Shown: piece by piece, positions 24,125-33,962 of the stretch | Layout: every line of letters starts with the position of its first letter | Numbering within the stretch: position 1 is the stretch's first letter | Assembly: GCF_029784155.1 (NCBI RefSeq) | Contig: NC_073692.1 | Coordinates: forward strand, 272,863,827-272,927,826 | Length of the DNA: 64,000 nt | Reading direction: 5' to 3' | Source: Uranotaenia lowii | Taxonomy: Eukaryota > Arthropoda > Insecta > Diptera > Culicidae | Program-made: the position numbers and the translations under genes | The notes under the pieces: model-generated | The model's database searches: none | The model's input: only the letters and a program-made list of their open reading frames with translations | What the model was told of the DNA's origin: nothing

Positions 24125-25600
24125 CTGCATAGTGAAAATTGTTCATACCCACCGTGAATATTATACTAAATATGGAGCAATGGCATTTGATACACCACGC
24201 CCCTACAATAGAAGAAAAATGTAAACCAAACATTCACCGCCAACATTTTTCTGTTTATTCAACGATATTTGAAGAAGAAAGCTCTCAATGATTGAACCAA
24301 TCAAAATGCCTTAACCCCCGTACAGGAAAGTTTTCCTCGGCTGAACCAATTTAAATCGGCAACGGAAAAGTCGGGTTGAATATTGTCATAACAACCGCCA
24401 AAACCATAACCGAAAGTCACCGCAAAATGCAAAAGAGTCTATCCGCAAAATGCGCCCTCACATGCATGCAGTTGGTTTGCCATTCACCAACAAGCGCAAT
24501 AATTGGGAGCCATGCAATTTTCCCAGTCCATGGAAACATTCTGTGAATCCGTGTTTTTCCCTCAAACTTCATCCCTCAATTCGCGTGTGCCTCACATGCA
24601 ATTTGTCATTTTCGTGATATCATTGATACTGTTGCAATACGAGGTAGAAAAATTTTGGGGGTGGTGGACGAATGATTAAAGAGCATGGATTCGATCGTCG
24701 GCCAAATAGCTTGCGTTCACGATAAATATTCATAAATCATTACGAGACTGGCTTTTGCATTCACGAAGAAAAGAAAAACTAAAGCATTTTTAAGTGCAAC
24801 CCATTCATCGATTAAGTAATTATGAGTATGCGGATTATTAGTCAAGCAATTTCTTTTATTTTAAGTGGCAATGTTGAAAATCTTCATTTAAAATTGGTAA
24901 ATCAGTATTGAAGATTTCAAAATCAACTCAGTTCAAAGTTGAAAAATTAAGTTGAAAAAACTCACTAGAAAATTTTGAATCAGAGTCAGGGCTTCAATTC
25001 TCAGTAAGTATTTATCTTTGAAAATATGAACCAGGTTTTCTAATCAGCTTCCTCATCAAGATGGTTTGGAGTGTTAAACTGAAGTCTATTTTCCAACCAA
25101 GGGCTCAGCGCTCATCGCTTCCCGAAATCTCCAAGGAGAACATTTAATCAAACATCACGTTGACCCGATAAGACTCGTCGTTGACACAACGCAATTACTT
25201 AGAGTCCTTCAGCAATTTCCCCGCGCAAACAATGAACCCCACAAGGAACAACTATTTATGCTTATGTGAGGGGTAGGTAGCAAATCTTTGACATTGGGGA
25301 GAGACTATTCCGGTTCCACGCAACGTTTACCATTTCCGGCAACATCCGAAAATGGCTTCATCCCCCCCGCAAAACCCACACAATACGAACAAGCTTCAAC
25401 AAGGATACATGAATGTTTTCATTGATAACCCACCACAACGACGTCGACGCTGAGCAGCAAATTTAGTACCGCTTTGGAGCGAGGCGAGAGTTTGTCTCGA
25501 AAGGCGCGCTTGATAAATGATTTCCAGATTGTGAAGGCCCGGGATCCGATGTTTGGGATTTCCTTTGGTCCCCTAGCAAGAGAAGTCATGGCATTGGTTG
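24125..25600. other. no recognised gene; unique-looking DNA
   Basis: Non-repetitive sequence of mixed composition, including a more GC-balanced part (25080-25600). The short open frame at 25474-25598 runs into the gap and shows no recognisable domain. It could include a UTR or regulatory DNA of a host gene interrupted by the gap. Confidence 0.35.
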
Positions 25601-26100
25601 NNNNNNNNNNNNNNNNNNNNNNNNNNNNNNNNNNNNNNNNNNNNNNNNNNNNNNNNNNNNNNNNNNNNNNNNNNNNNNNNNNNNNNNNNNNNNNNNNNNN
25701 NNNNNNNNNNNNNNNNNNNNNNNNNNNNNNNNNNNNNNNNNNNNNNNNNNNNNNNNNNNNNNNNNNNNNNNNNNNNNNNNNNNNNNNNNNNNNNNNNNNN
25801 NNNNNNNNNNNNNNNNNNNNNNNNNNNNNNNNNNNNNNNNNNNNNNNNNNNNNNNNNNNNNNNNNNNNNNNNNNNNNNNNNNNNNNNNNNNNNNNNNNNN
25901 NNNNNNNNNNNNNNNNNNNNNNNNNNNNNNNNNNNNNNNNNNNNNNNNNNNNNNNNNNNNNNNNNNNNNNNNNNNNNNNNNNNNNNNNNNNNNNNNNNNN
26001 NNNNNNNNNNNNNNNNNNNNNNNNNNNNNNNNNNNNNNNNNNNNNNNNNNNNNNNNNNNNNNNNNNNNNNNNNNNNNNNNNNNNNNNNNNNNNNNNNNNN
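25601..26100. other. assembly gap (500 N)
   Basis: Exactly 500 Ns. It falls immediately past the 3' end of the Juan-like ORF2, so the element's 3' UTR and tail are probably hidden in it. Confidence 0.99.
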
Positions 26101-26122
26101 CCTGAACTATTGTAAAATAAAA

Positions 26123-28728
26123 CTAATCATAAAAAGAACGAATCTCTGCTATGGGAGACTGCATCGATTTTCCTCTGAAGTTATAAATGCTTTTGTTGGC
26201 CATCTCTTCGATCGATTTAATGCCCGCAATCTGCTGAAGATCTTCGGTGTTGTGCCAAGGTGAAGGCCGCAAAATCATTTTCAGAGCTTTGATCTGATTC
26301 CTCTGGATGGCTTTCTTCCTTGACGCGCAGCTGCTAGACCAAATCGGAACTGCATACATTATCGCTGGTCGGAACACCTGTTTGTAGATAAGCATCTTAT
26401 TCCTCAGACACAGTCGGGATTTCCTGCTGATGAGAGAATAAAGATATTTAGTGTATTTATTACATTTAGATCGAATATCTCCATCCAGTGTGATTTTTTA
26501 AAGTAGACCATTCTAATGAAACCCCATTGAAAGTTATGGAAAATTTTCATTAGGTTTAAAATATTGAGATCTTGGCTTATGGAAAAATAAAGTAAGTTGA
26601 GTTTAAAAAGCGTTAGAGGAAAATTTTCCACATTTTCAAGTAATTCAAAAAGGAATTTAAATTTTGTTGCAATCTACTGCGTACCACCCGTAAATTCCTA
26701 CTTTTGGCGGAAAGCAAAATGTCGTCAGCAAATAATCTTCTGCCTTTTCCTTCTGAAATATCAGGAAGATCAGAAGTAAAAATATTGTATAAAATTGGCC
26801 CAAGTATTCTGCCCTGAGGGACACCAGCTCTAATGGGTGTCCTTTCAGAGCATGAATTTTGATAGCTTACTTGTAAGGTTCGGCTAGTCAAATAATTTTG
26901 AATAATTTTGGTGAGATATACAGGAAAATCAAATCGAGCTAATTTAGCTACTAAACCTTTGTGCCAAACACTGTCAAAAGCTTCTTCAATATCAAGAAGA
27001 GCAACACCAGTTGAGTTACATTCAGATTTGCTAGCGTTAATCATATTAGTTACACTCAAAAGTTGATGTGTAGTAGAATGTCCATGACGAAAACTAAATT
27101 GTTCATCAGGAAAAAAAGAATTCTGATTAATGTGAATCATCATTCTATTCAAAATAACTCTCTCAAATAGTTTACCTAAAGAAGGGAGCAAACTAATTGG
27201 TCGATAACTTGAAGGCTCTGAAGCACTTTTTCCGGGTTTCAAAATTGGAGTTACTTTGGCATTTTTCCATTTATTGGGAAAATAAGCCAAGTGAAAACAT
27301 TTATTGAAGATTTTAACTAAAAAATATAAAGTGCTTTCAGGAAACTTTTTATTAAGAATATAGAAAATCCCATCTTCCCCCGGGGCTTTCATATTTTTTA
27401 ATTTTTTGAAAATCAATTTAAGTTCATCAATATTTGTCTCACAAGAACTTTCAATTACATTTTGTTTAGAAAGAATATCATCAAATTCAAGGGAAATTTG
27501 AGCATCAATTGGACTAACAACGTTTAAATTAAAATCATGAGCAGATTCAAACTGTTGGGCTGATTTTTGAGCTTTTTTCTGAATTAGTTAAAAGATGTTT
27601 ATCCCCGTCTTTCAAAGTAGGAATTGGCTTCTGGGGCTTTTTCAAAATTTTAGTTAATTTCCAAAATGGCTTTGAGTAGGGTTTTATGTCCTCTACTGCG
27701 TTTGCAAAATTTTCATTACGAATGAAATTTAAACGACGTTTGATCTCTTTCTGAAGGTCGCAATAAATTAATTTCAAATAAGGATCCCTAGTTCGTTGAT
27801 ATTGGCGTCGACGCATGTTTTTCAGTCGTATTAAAAACTGAAGATCATCATCGATCAAAGGTTGATTAAATTTATGTTTTACTTTGGGTATTGAAGCGGC
27901 TTTAGCATTGACTATTGAAGTTGTCGAATTTTCTACAGCCAAATCAATATCTTCTATTGAATTCAGTGGAACGTTTACATCTAAATTACGTTCAATAAAA
28001 TTCCTATAACGCTCCCAGTCAGCTTTTTGAAAGTTGAAAGTTGATTTTAAAGGATTTTCAATGGGACTTTGGGATAAAGAGAAAGTTACTGGAAGGTGGT
28101 CTGAATCGAGGTCCGCATGAGTAACTAATTGACTACAATGCTCGTCTAAATCCGTTAGAACTAAATAAATTGTGGAAGGATTTCTAATTGAAGAAAAACA
28201 AGTGTGCCCATTAGAATATTCAACAGTGTAATAACCTGCAGAGCAGTCATCAAATAAAATATTTCAATTAGAATTTGATGATCGGTGTTTTACATTAAAG
28301 TCATCAGTTATTAAAAATTTAGATTTATTTCTGGTGAGTTTTTGTAGATCTCCCTTCAAAAAAGTTTTCTGTTCACCGCTGCATTGAAACAGCAAATATG
28401 CGGCAATAATTATAATTTTCCTTATAGAAGTTTCTAATTCAATTCCAATTGTTTCTAAGACTTTTGTATTGAAAGAAGGAAGAAGTCTAAATTTGAGACG
28501 ACTATTGATGACAATAGCTACATCCCCACCTTGTCGATCAAGTCGATCATTTCGCAAAATTTTAAAGAAACCATTGCTTTTCAAGTTATTGTCTGTCTTT
28601 AAAAAAGTTTCAGTGATGGCAGCAATATGTATGTTTTAGGTTTTTAAAAATAAAAAGAATTCATCTTGGTTAGCCAGCAAAGATCTAGCGTTCCAGTTCA
28701 TAATATTTAAACATCTATTTGGATCCAT
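26123..28728 (-). pseudogene. Juan-like ORF2 (endonuclease-reverse transcriptase), broken
   Basis: ATG at 28728 overlaps the ORF1 stop by 14 nt. The first 30 codons (MDPNRCLNIMNWNARSLLAN) are followed by an in-frame TAA where the family continues with NIHIAAITETF. The endonuclease goes on at 28584-28264 (RQGGDVAIVINSRLKF and DDFNVKHRS, where GDFN is usual), with another stop after SSNSN. Then come DSDHLPVTFSLSQ near 28090, a linker (27942-27547), a frame break, and RT at 27416-26613 with SSYRPISLLPSLGKLFERVI, DIEEAFDSVWHKGL, GVPQGRILGPILYNIF and RLFADDILL (FADD at 26721-26732). A further break precedes the C-terminus (26395-26123). At least four disabling lesions are visible. Confidence 0.85.
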
Positions 28729-30145
28729 GAGGGAATCGCAAAGTCATAATAATTTTGTTAGCATAATTAAAAGAAGTTTGGAAAGCTTCAAACATTGAAT
28801 TTGCTTTCAACATAAGTTGCATCATTTCCATTAAATTTTGATGCAAAAATTTTAATTTTTCCTCAGTAATCTCACCCAAATCAACAAAATTGTTAGGATC
28901 AGAAAATGAAGGAGAAGAACAAGTATTTGAATTTCGGGGATTTTCACAAGCCTTCGCATGAACGTTGAGACTTGGTTTTTTCCCATTTTTATTAGTTATG
29001 CCTGGAAAGGGCAACCCATTTTCAACCACTTCTGAGAACGATAAACAACGAGTCTGGGGCGCAGATTCAGCACAGGTAACATTAGAATCACTCCGGGTAT
29101 TACCCAGCCGTGATTCCAATGTAGGCCGGGGCTGACCGCGAACAGGCAGGTTGTTTGCCGGCCTAACGTGTGAAGACGAAAAAGAGGAAGGAGGAGAAGA
29201 AACTTTTCTGGAAACTTTGGGATTTTCTCTAGAAGCAATAATTTTTGCCCTAACGGGACAGTCTAGAGAATTTGAGGAATGATTTCCTGCGCAATTCGCA
29301 CACTTGAAAAATTCTGTTTGTGGTTTATCACCACCAAAAAGGCATTTAGATTTTTCATGATCGAATGAGCCGCAAAGCATGCATCTGGCATTCATTCTAC
29401 AATTTTTAGTGCCGTGACAAAAAGCTTGACAACGACGACATTGCGTAATATTTTGAAGGAAATTGATTGAAGATTTTCGAAAAGGTTCGAATTTGACTCG
29501 ACAATGAAACATAAGACGAGCCTTTTCAAGAATTTGCAAATTATTAACTTGATCCCTTTTAAAATGGATCAAATAAAGCTTAGGAGCAAAACCAACACTA
29601 CTGATATTATTCGTGTTGGTTCTCTTCCTCATTTGAATTACTTGAATCGGAGAAAAACCTAACAAAGAATTTAATTCAGTTGTGATCTCATCCGGTGTCT
29701 GATCGCCGGTGAGACCACGAAGTACAACTTTAAATGGACGATCACTTCTAGTGTCGTAAGTAAAAAATTGATGTTTTTTATTATTCAAATAATTCAAAAT
29801 TTTTTGAAAATCATTGAAAGATTCCGCCAATATACGTTCAGTTCCCCTTCGACCGATCTGAAAAGAAATCTTCACATCCTTGACGGAAGTGACGATTTCT
29901 TTCCGAAAGGCATTGAAGTCCGGAATCGTGACCGTAATTGGTGGAACATTTTCGTTTTTAAGAGTATAAGAAGAAGAAGGTTTCTTAGTACTCTTATCAG
30001 AATTAAATATGAATATTTCCTCATCACCGATGTTATGAAGGACATCGAATGAATTGGAAATTTCAACTTTTTTGGGCGATGGATCTGAATTAGGTTCGTC
30101 AATCCGTTTTCTTCCGGCCCTTGAGCCGGCCGATGACTTCCCCAT
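28715..30145 (-). CDS. Juan-like ORF1 (gag-like nucleic-acid-binding protein), intact
   Basis: Encodes 476 residues from ATG at 30145 (MGKSSAGSRAGRKRIDEPNS). I chose this start because the longer frame upstream to 30340 reads a hydrophobic, T/F-rich leader that is evidently 5' UTR. Residues ~125-210 form the PRE_C2HC-type region (RPFKVVLRGLTGDQTPDEIT). Three zinc knuckles follow: C236-C239-H244-C249, C255-C258-H263-C268 and C282-C285-H289-C296. The C-terminal third is Ser/Pro-rich. Such proteins coat the element RNA and help target it to the nucleus or chromosome. No internal stop is present although its partner ORF2 is dead. Confidence 0.88.
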   Translation of the reverse strand: MGKSSAGSRAGRKRIDEPNSDPSPKKVEISNSFDVLHNIGDEEIFIFNSDKSTKKPSSSYTLKNENVPPITVTIPDFNAFRKEIVTSVKDVKISFQIGRRGTERILAESFNDFQKILNYLNNKKHQFFTYDTRSDRPFKVVLRGLTGDQTPDEITTELNSLLGFSPIQVIQMRKRTNTNNISSVGFAPKLYLIHFKRDQVNNLQILEKARLMFHCRVKFEPFRKSSINFLQNITQCRRCQAFCHGTKNCRMNARCMLCGSFDHEKSKCLFGGDKPQTEFFKCANCAGNHSSNSLDCPVRAKIIASRENPKVSRKVSSPPSSFSSSHVRPANNLPVRGQPRPTLESRLGNTRSDSNVTCAESAPQTRCLSFSEVVENGLPFPGITNKNGKKPSLNVHAKACENPRNSNTCSSPSFSDPNNFVDLGEITEEKLKFLHQNLMEMMQLMLKANSMFEAFQTSFNYANKIIMTLRFPHGSK

Positions 30146-30315
30146 GCTGGGAAGAAAAGAGAAAAATATGAATAAAAGAAAATAAAAATAATTATAGCAC
30201 TGAAAAGTGCTGATTGAAAAAAAGGTAAAGAAAAAATAAATAATGTAAAAATGTTCCTGCAGGTACACAGCAACGATACGATGCTCCGACGTACGTGTTG
30301 ACGGCTCAACGGTAC
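30146..30315 (-). promoter_or_regulatory. probable 5' UTR / internal promoter of the Juan-like element
   Basis: The minus strand upstream of ORF1 starts with a balanced-composition segment (ACTTCCATCTGTACCGTTGA and on to about 30240), then an AT-rich leader to the ATG. Jockey-clade elements carry internal Pol II promoters in this position. No specific initiator or downstream element was verified, so the role is inference. Confidence 0.35.
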
Positions 30316-30429
30316 AGATGGAAGTGATTTGGTAATACATATAGTATTTTTGAACTTATCTAATTGAATAAAAAAATTGCACCAAATGGTTGCAAAATGT
30401 CTACTGCCACAGGAATGACAGAAGTTTTT

Positions 30430-30620
30430 TTGACAACATTTTCAAAAAGAACAATAAGAATGATTCCGGAGGCTTTCAGGCTTTTCCAAAGAAATAATTT
30501 CATACATGTCGGGAATTCCCGGGAATGAAACTACGATTCCCGGAAATCGGGAATTCCCGAATTTTTCAAATTCCTGGGAATTCCCGCTTGGGAAATTACG
30601 GGAAGGAAACTCTACTTCTA
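30430..30620. repeat. cluster of palindromic GGGAATTCCC motifs
   Basis: Three perfect GGGAATTCCC palindromes (30511-30520, 30549-30558, 30576-30585) plus partial GATTCCCGGAAATC and GGGAAATTACGGGAAGG copies within ~110 bp. Clustered short palindromes of this type occur in subterminal regions of some hAT-like elements; GGGAATTCCC also fits a kappaB consensus. No element boundary was found. Confidence 0.6.
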
Positions 30621-30796
30621 AAGGCGGGGTTTGCAAAAATGTCAAATATGATTTAATTTTTGTGTAGGGTTGAAATATCACAGTCATTTGTAGAACAATT
30701 TTAACAAAAATTTAAAAAAAATATAGCTATGAGACAATCCAATGTTTCAAAATGAAGGAAAAAATTGGTTAAATTAGCAAAAACAACAATCGAAAA

Positions 30797-32232
30797 AGTA
30801 CCGTAAACTGGGGGAACTTTGATCACTTTTTTCATTCATTTTGGAATATTTTGGAAATGGACGCCTTTTCGTAATACCTAAAAGCATTAGAACACTTACT
30901 GAGGTGAGGAGTATTAAACATGATCATTGATTGCAGTTCATTCAAACGACACTGGTGGTTATAATTAAATGTTTGTTACAAAACCAGATTTCGGGTTTCG
31001 GGGTTACTTTGATCACTATGGTTTTTACGTATCTCTAGTGAACCTTTATATAAGAGAAGTGACATCTGAAACACAAAATTCCAATCGAGCAAAAGAACTG
31101 TCAAAATCGATTCCAATCGATCCAAGCATTTTGTCGCAGAGCTTTTACCTTTCTTATAGAAAACTCAATCAAGGGAGGTATTGTGATTGTTGATATAGTT
31201 CAAACAGATAATTTTTTAGCTGGTCATATTAATTCATGATGAGGTGCAATTTTTTTCAATGCTTTGGTGAATCGTGCTTCTAGTTAAAAAACTAACGAAA
31301 TTCAAGTCATTCATACCGTTTATCGCGATCCTACGGGCATCGAGTTCAATGTCGTTTTGTTGCATTGGAGGAGCGTTCACTTTAGAGCTTGAACATTGAG
31401 CCAGAATACAGTGCTGGGGATTTTTTTGTCCAAAATTTCGGCGATGTTGCCACATATTTTATTTTAGGAGGGATCAGATGTCGCTTCTCTTATATGAAGG
31501 TTCACTACGTATCTCAACATCTTTAAATTTATTGATTTGATGCCATTTAGCACACAAGGCTCAAAACATAGATAACAGTAATTTTTGTTTGGACTCAATT
31601 GAATGTTTTAACGTTTTCTTTCAAAAAACAAGTATACTCAAGAGATGGAAAATGTTACTGCATACATTTAGGGGCAAAAATTATAAAAATTTCTCAATAT
31701 TTTTTGGCCTGAAAAAACAAATAAAATTTTACCTTCATGCAATTCCCTAAGTTCTCGCACTTTTCCTATGTTATTTTTTTCTTCAAACTTAACCATTTTA
31801 TAGGGTTTTAGCAATTTTTTCTATACGGGCTTTTTCGTGGAAAATGATCGTGTTTTTAATATCCAAAAATTATCATCAAATGACCATAAGAATAACACTT
31901 AAACTAAACCTAAACCTAGAAAAAAGTTGAACTTTTATATTAAACAACCCATTTGCTCCTAAATGCTTAAATTTGATCAGGAGAGATGTTTGTTTGTGAG
32001 CCTTCAAAAAACCAGATATTTTAAGATTTTAAAATTTCATTTTAAGTTGTATAAAAAATCTCCTAATAAATTCCAAATTTAGCATATTTGTAACTTAATT
32101 TATAGGCTTTCAAACGTAGTAAACAAGTTTCAGATATTTTAACTTTATACATAGTTAATGATGATTATCTGCAAAAATTTCATGTTGATCAAAATTTCCC
32201 CGCTGATCAAAGTTCCCCCAGTTTACAGTACT
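30797..32232. mobile_element. TIR element (GTAAACTGGGGGAACTTTGATC ends)
   Basis: The two ends are 29-bp inverted repeats with one mismatch (30797-30825 and 32204-32232), containing GTAAACTGGGGGAACTTT. The ends carry GTAC on both sides (30798-30801 and 32228-32231), which may be a 4-bp duplication. The interior is AT-rich and non-coding apart from a nested hAT-type MITE at 31036-31507. Without that insert the element is just under 1 kb. The superfamily is not established. Confidence 0.7.
31036..31507. mobile_element. hAT-type MITE nested in the GTAAACTGGGGG element
   Basis: Starts TAGTGAACCTTTATATAAGA and ends with its near reverse complement (the TIR covers about 35 bp with a few mismatches). 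It is flanked by the 8-bp duplication CGTATCTC at 31028-31035 and 31508-31515. About 472 bp, non-coding. The 8-bp duplication is the basis for the hAT assignment. It is younger than the host element. Confidence 0.75.
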
Positions 32233-32462
32233 GGAAATTTAGTTTATCAGCCATGTTTATATGCAGTTATAAGACTTTTTTTTTTAAATTTTTCTCAACA
32301 TAAAGGATTTTTGAAAAAAAAAACAAGTTGTTTTTAATCATAAAAATAAAGATTTGTGAAATATTCAGCGAAAAATATCTGAACAATGAGGGCTACAAGG
32401 ATTAAAAGGATTTCAGTTGCTTGAATCTAAGTAAGTTGGACTTATAATACGCGTATATGTAG

Positions 32463-33388
32463 ATTAGACTGGCCCAAATTTGTATGGAATGATTTCTACA
32501 ACATTTTTTTCAACGCGGCACCCCCTAGATTGATGCATTTAAGTGAAAAAATGACTTTCTGAAAGTTTCAGGTCATTTGGAAGACGCACGAGCTGGCGCA
32601 AAGGACTTGAAATTTGTATGGAGATTTTCAGCAAAATGTATGAAAAATCGACATTCTTTCACTCTTTGTGTTCTAAAATATGTTACCAGTATGCTAGAAA
32701 GCTCAGAATTTCAGGAATTGTTGTTCAAATAATAACAAATAAGTTTGTCGAAGATTATGACGCGATACGAGTTGACTGTGATGAGTTATTTGCAATTTAA
32801 TGTGTGATTATTTTCGCGTTGCATCGATATATCGTGATCGCTGTATTGGTGGATTATTAGTACTAACTTGATCGCATTGTCACACAATGAGAATAACAGA
32901 TAGAAAGTTTGTGTCCTAGGCAAAGTTGTAGCTTATTTTATAGCAAATATCTGCAAAAGTTAAAAGAAAGGTCACAAACTTTCTATTTGTTATTCTCATT
33001 GTGCGATTATTGGCCCATACTCCGTTCACAATATATCAAAGAAATGCGAGAAAAATCACACATTAAATTGCGGATAACTTATCACAGTCAACTCGTATCA
33101 CATCACAATCTTCTAAAAACTTATTTATCATTGTTTGAACTACCATTCCTGAAATTCTGAGCTTTCTAGCATACTGATAACATATTTCAGAACACCAAGA
33201 GTGAAAGTATGTCGATTTTTCATAAATTTTGCCGAAAATCTCTATACAAATTTCAAGTCTTTTGCGCCAGCTCGTGTTTCTTCCAAATGACCTGAAACTT
33301 TCAGAAAGTCATTTTTTCACCTGAATGCACAAATTTAGGGGGTGCCGCGTGGAATATAATGATTTTTTTCGTTGTGGGCCAGTCTAAT
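32463..33388. mobile_element. full-length palindromic foldback element
   Basis: The left half (32463-~32915) and right half (~32930-33388) are reverse complements over about 450 bp with roughly one mismatch per 10-15 bases. The ends read ATTAGACTGGCCCA and TGGGCCAGTCTAAT. The centre contains an AAGTTTGTG/CACAAACTT pair. GTAG or ATGTAG occurs at both borders, so the target duplication is ambiguous. No coding sequence. A hAT MITE begins only 17 bp further right. Confidence 0.85.
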
Positions 33389-33405
33389 GTAGATGTCCTG
33401 GAGAC

Positions 33406-33954
33406 CAGAGATGCGTAAACTCGCCTCGGAAAGAATCATTCGGCTGATTTCTTCCGAGTTAAACTTGCTATTTGCAGATTGATTTTATCTTCGTTCCAAT
33501 CATCACATCAATGTGCACAAAACGAAGAAAACAGTTTTGCATTGATGTTTTCCATGCCTCGCAGGAATAAAATCACAACAACGAAACAACAGAACGAAGC
33601 TGACCGCACACGAATGCACACGAGCGATCGTTGCCTGACGGACCGAGTTAACATTCCTCGCACCCTTCTCTCGCTCGTTTCCCGTTCCCTTGTATCTATC
33701 ACGCCCCCATGCGTTGTCCGATTGATGTGTTCGGCTGCCGAACGAAAACGATTTTTTCAGAACTGTACGTTCGTTTCGCTGATGTTTCCCCCGATTGCTG
33801 TTTACTCTTGCCGAGTTTACCCGAAGCTTCCTTCCTGATGCTTTCCGAATTGAACTATCGATAGCATCATTGCAGTTTGAGTTTAACGAAATAAAATCGT
33901 TCTGCAAAGAAGGGCAAAGTGCGAGTATGAAGACTCGCGATTTTAACATCTCTG
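33406..33954. mobile_element. hAT-type MITE (CAGAGATG ends)
   Basis: 549 bp, starting CAGAGATG and ending CATCTCTG, with an exact 8-bp duplication CTGGAGAC at 33398-33405 and 33955-33962. Beyond the outer 8 bp the ends are only loosely inverted. The interior is unusually GC-rich for the neighbourhood and has two overlapping open frames (33479-33838 plus, 33503-33949 minus) without recognisable domains. Confidence 0.8.
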
Positions 33955-33962
33955 CTGGAGAC

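Larger units (their letters stand above)
26101..30315 (-). mobile_element. Juan-like LINE (Jockey clade), nearly full length
   Basis: The element reads on the minus strand: 5' UTR (about 30315-30146), gag-like ORF1 (30145-28715), overlapping ORF2 (28728-26123) and a 3' end cut by the gap. Overlapping ORFs, three CCHC knuckles, an APE-type endonuclease and the RT motifs place it in the Jockey clade. The ORF2 C-terminus (LLIYKQ-type sequence with FRPAIMYAVPIWSSSC) resembles the Juan elements of Aedes and Culex. The 5' boundary is inferred from the end of the GC-richer leader near ACTTCCATCTGTACCG. Confidence 0.75.

Noticed and set aside
28996..29238. 80-codon frame inside ORF1 of the Juan-like element
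   Set aside because: Alternative frame of the well-supported ORF1; no independent motif.
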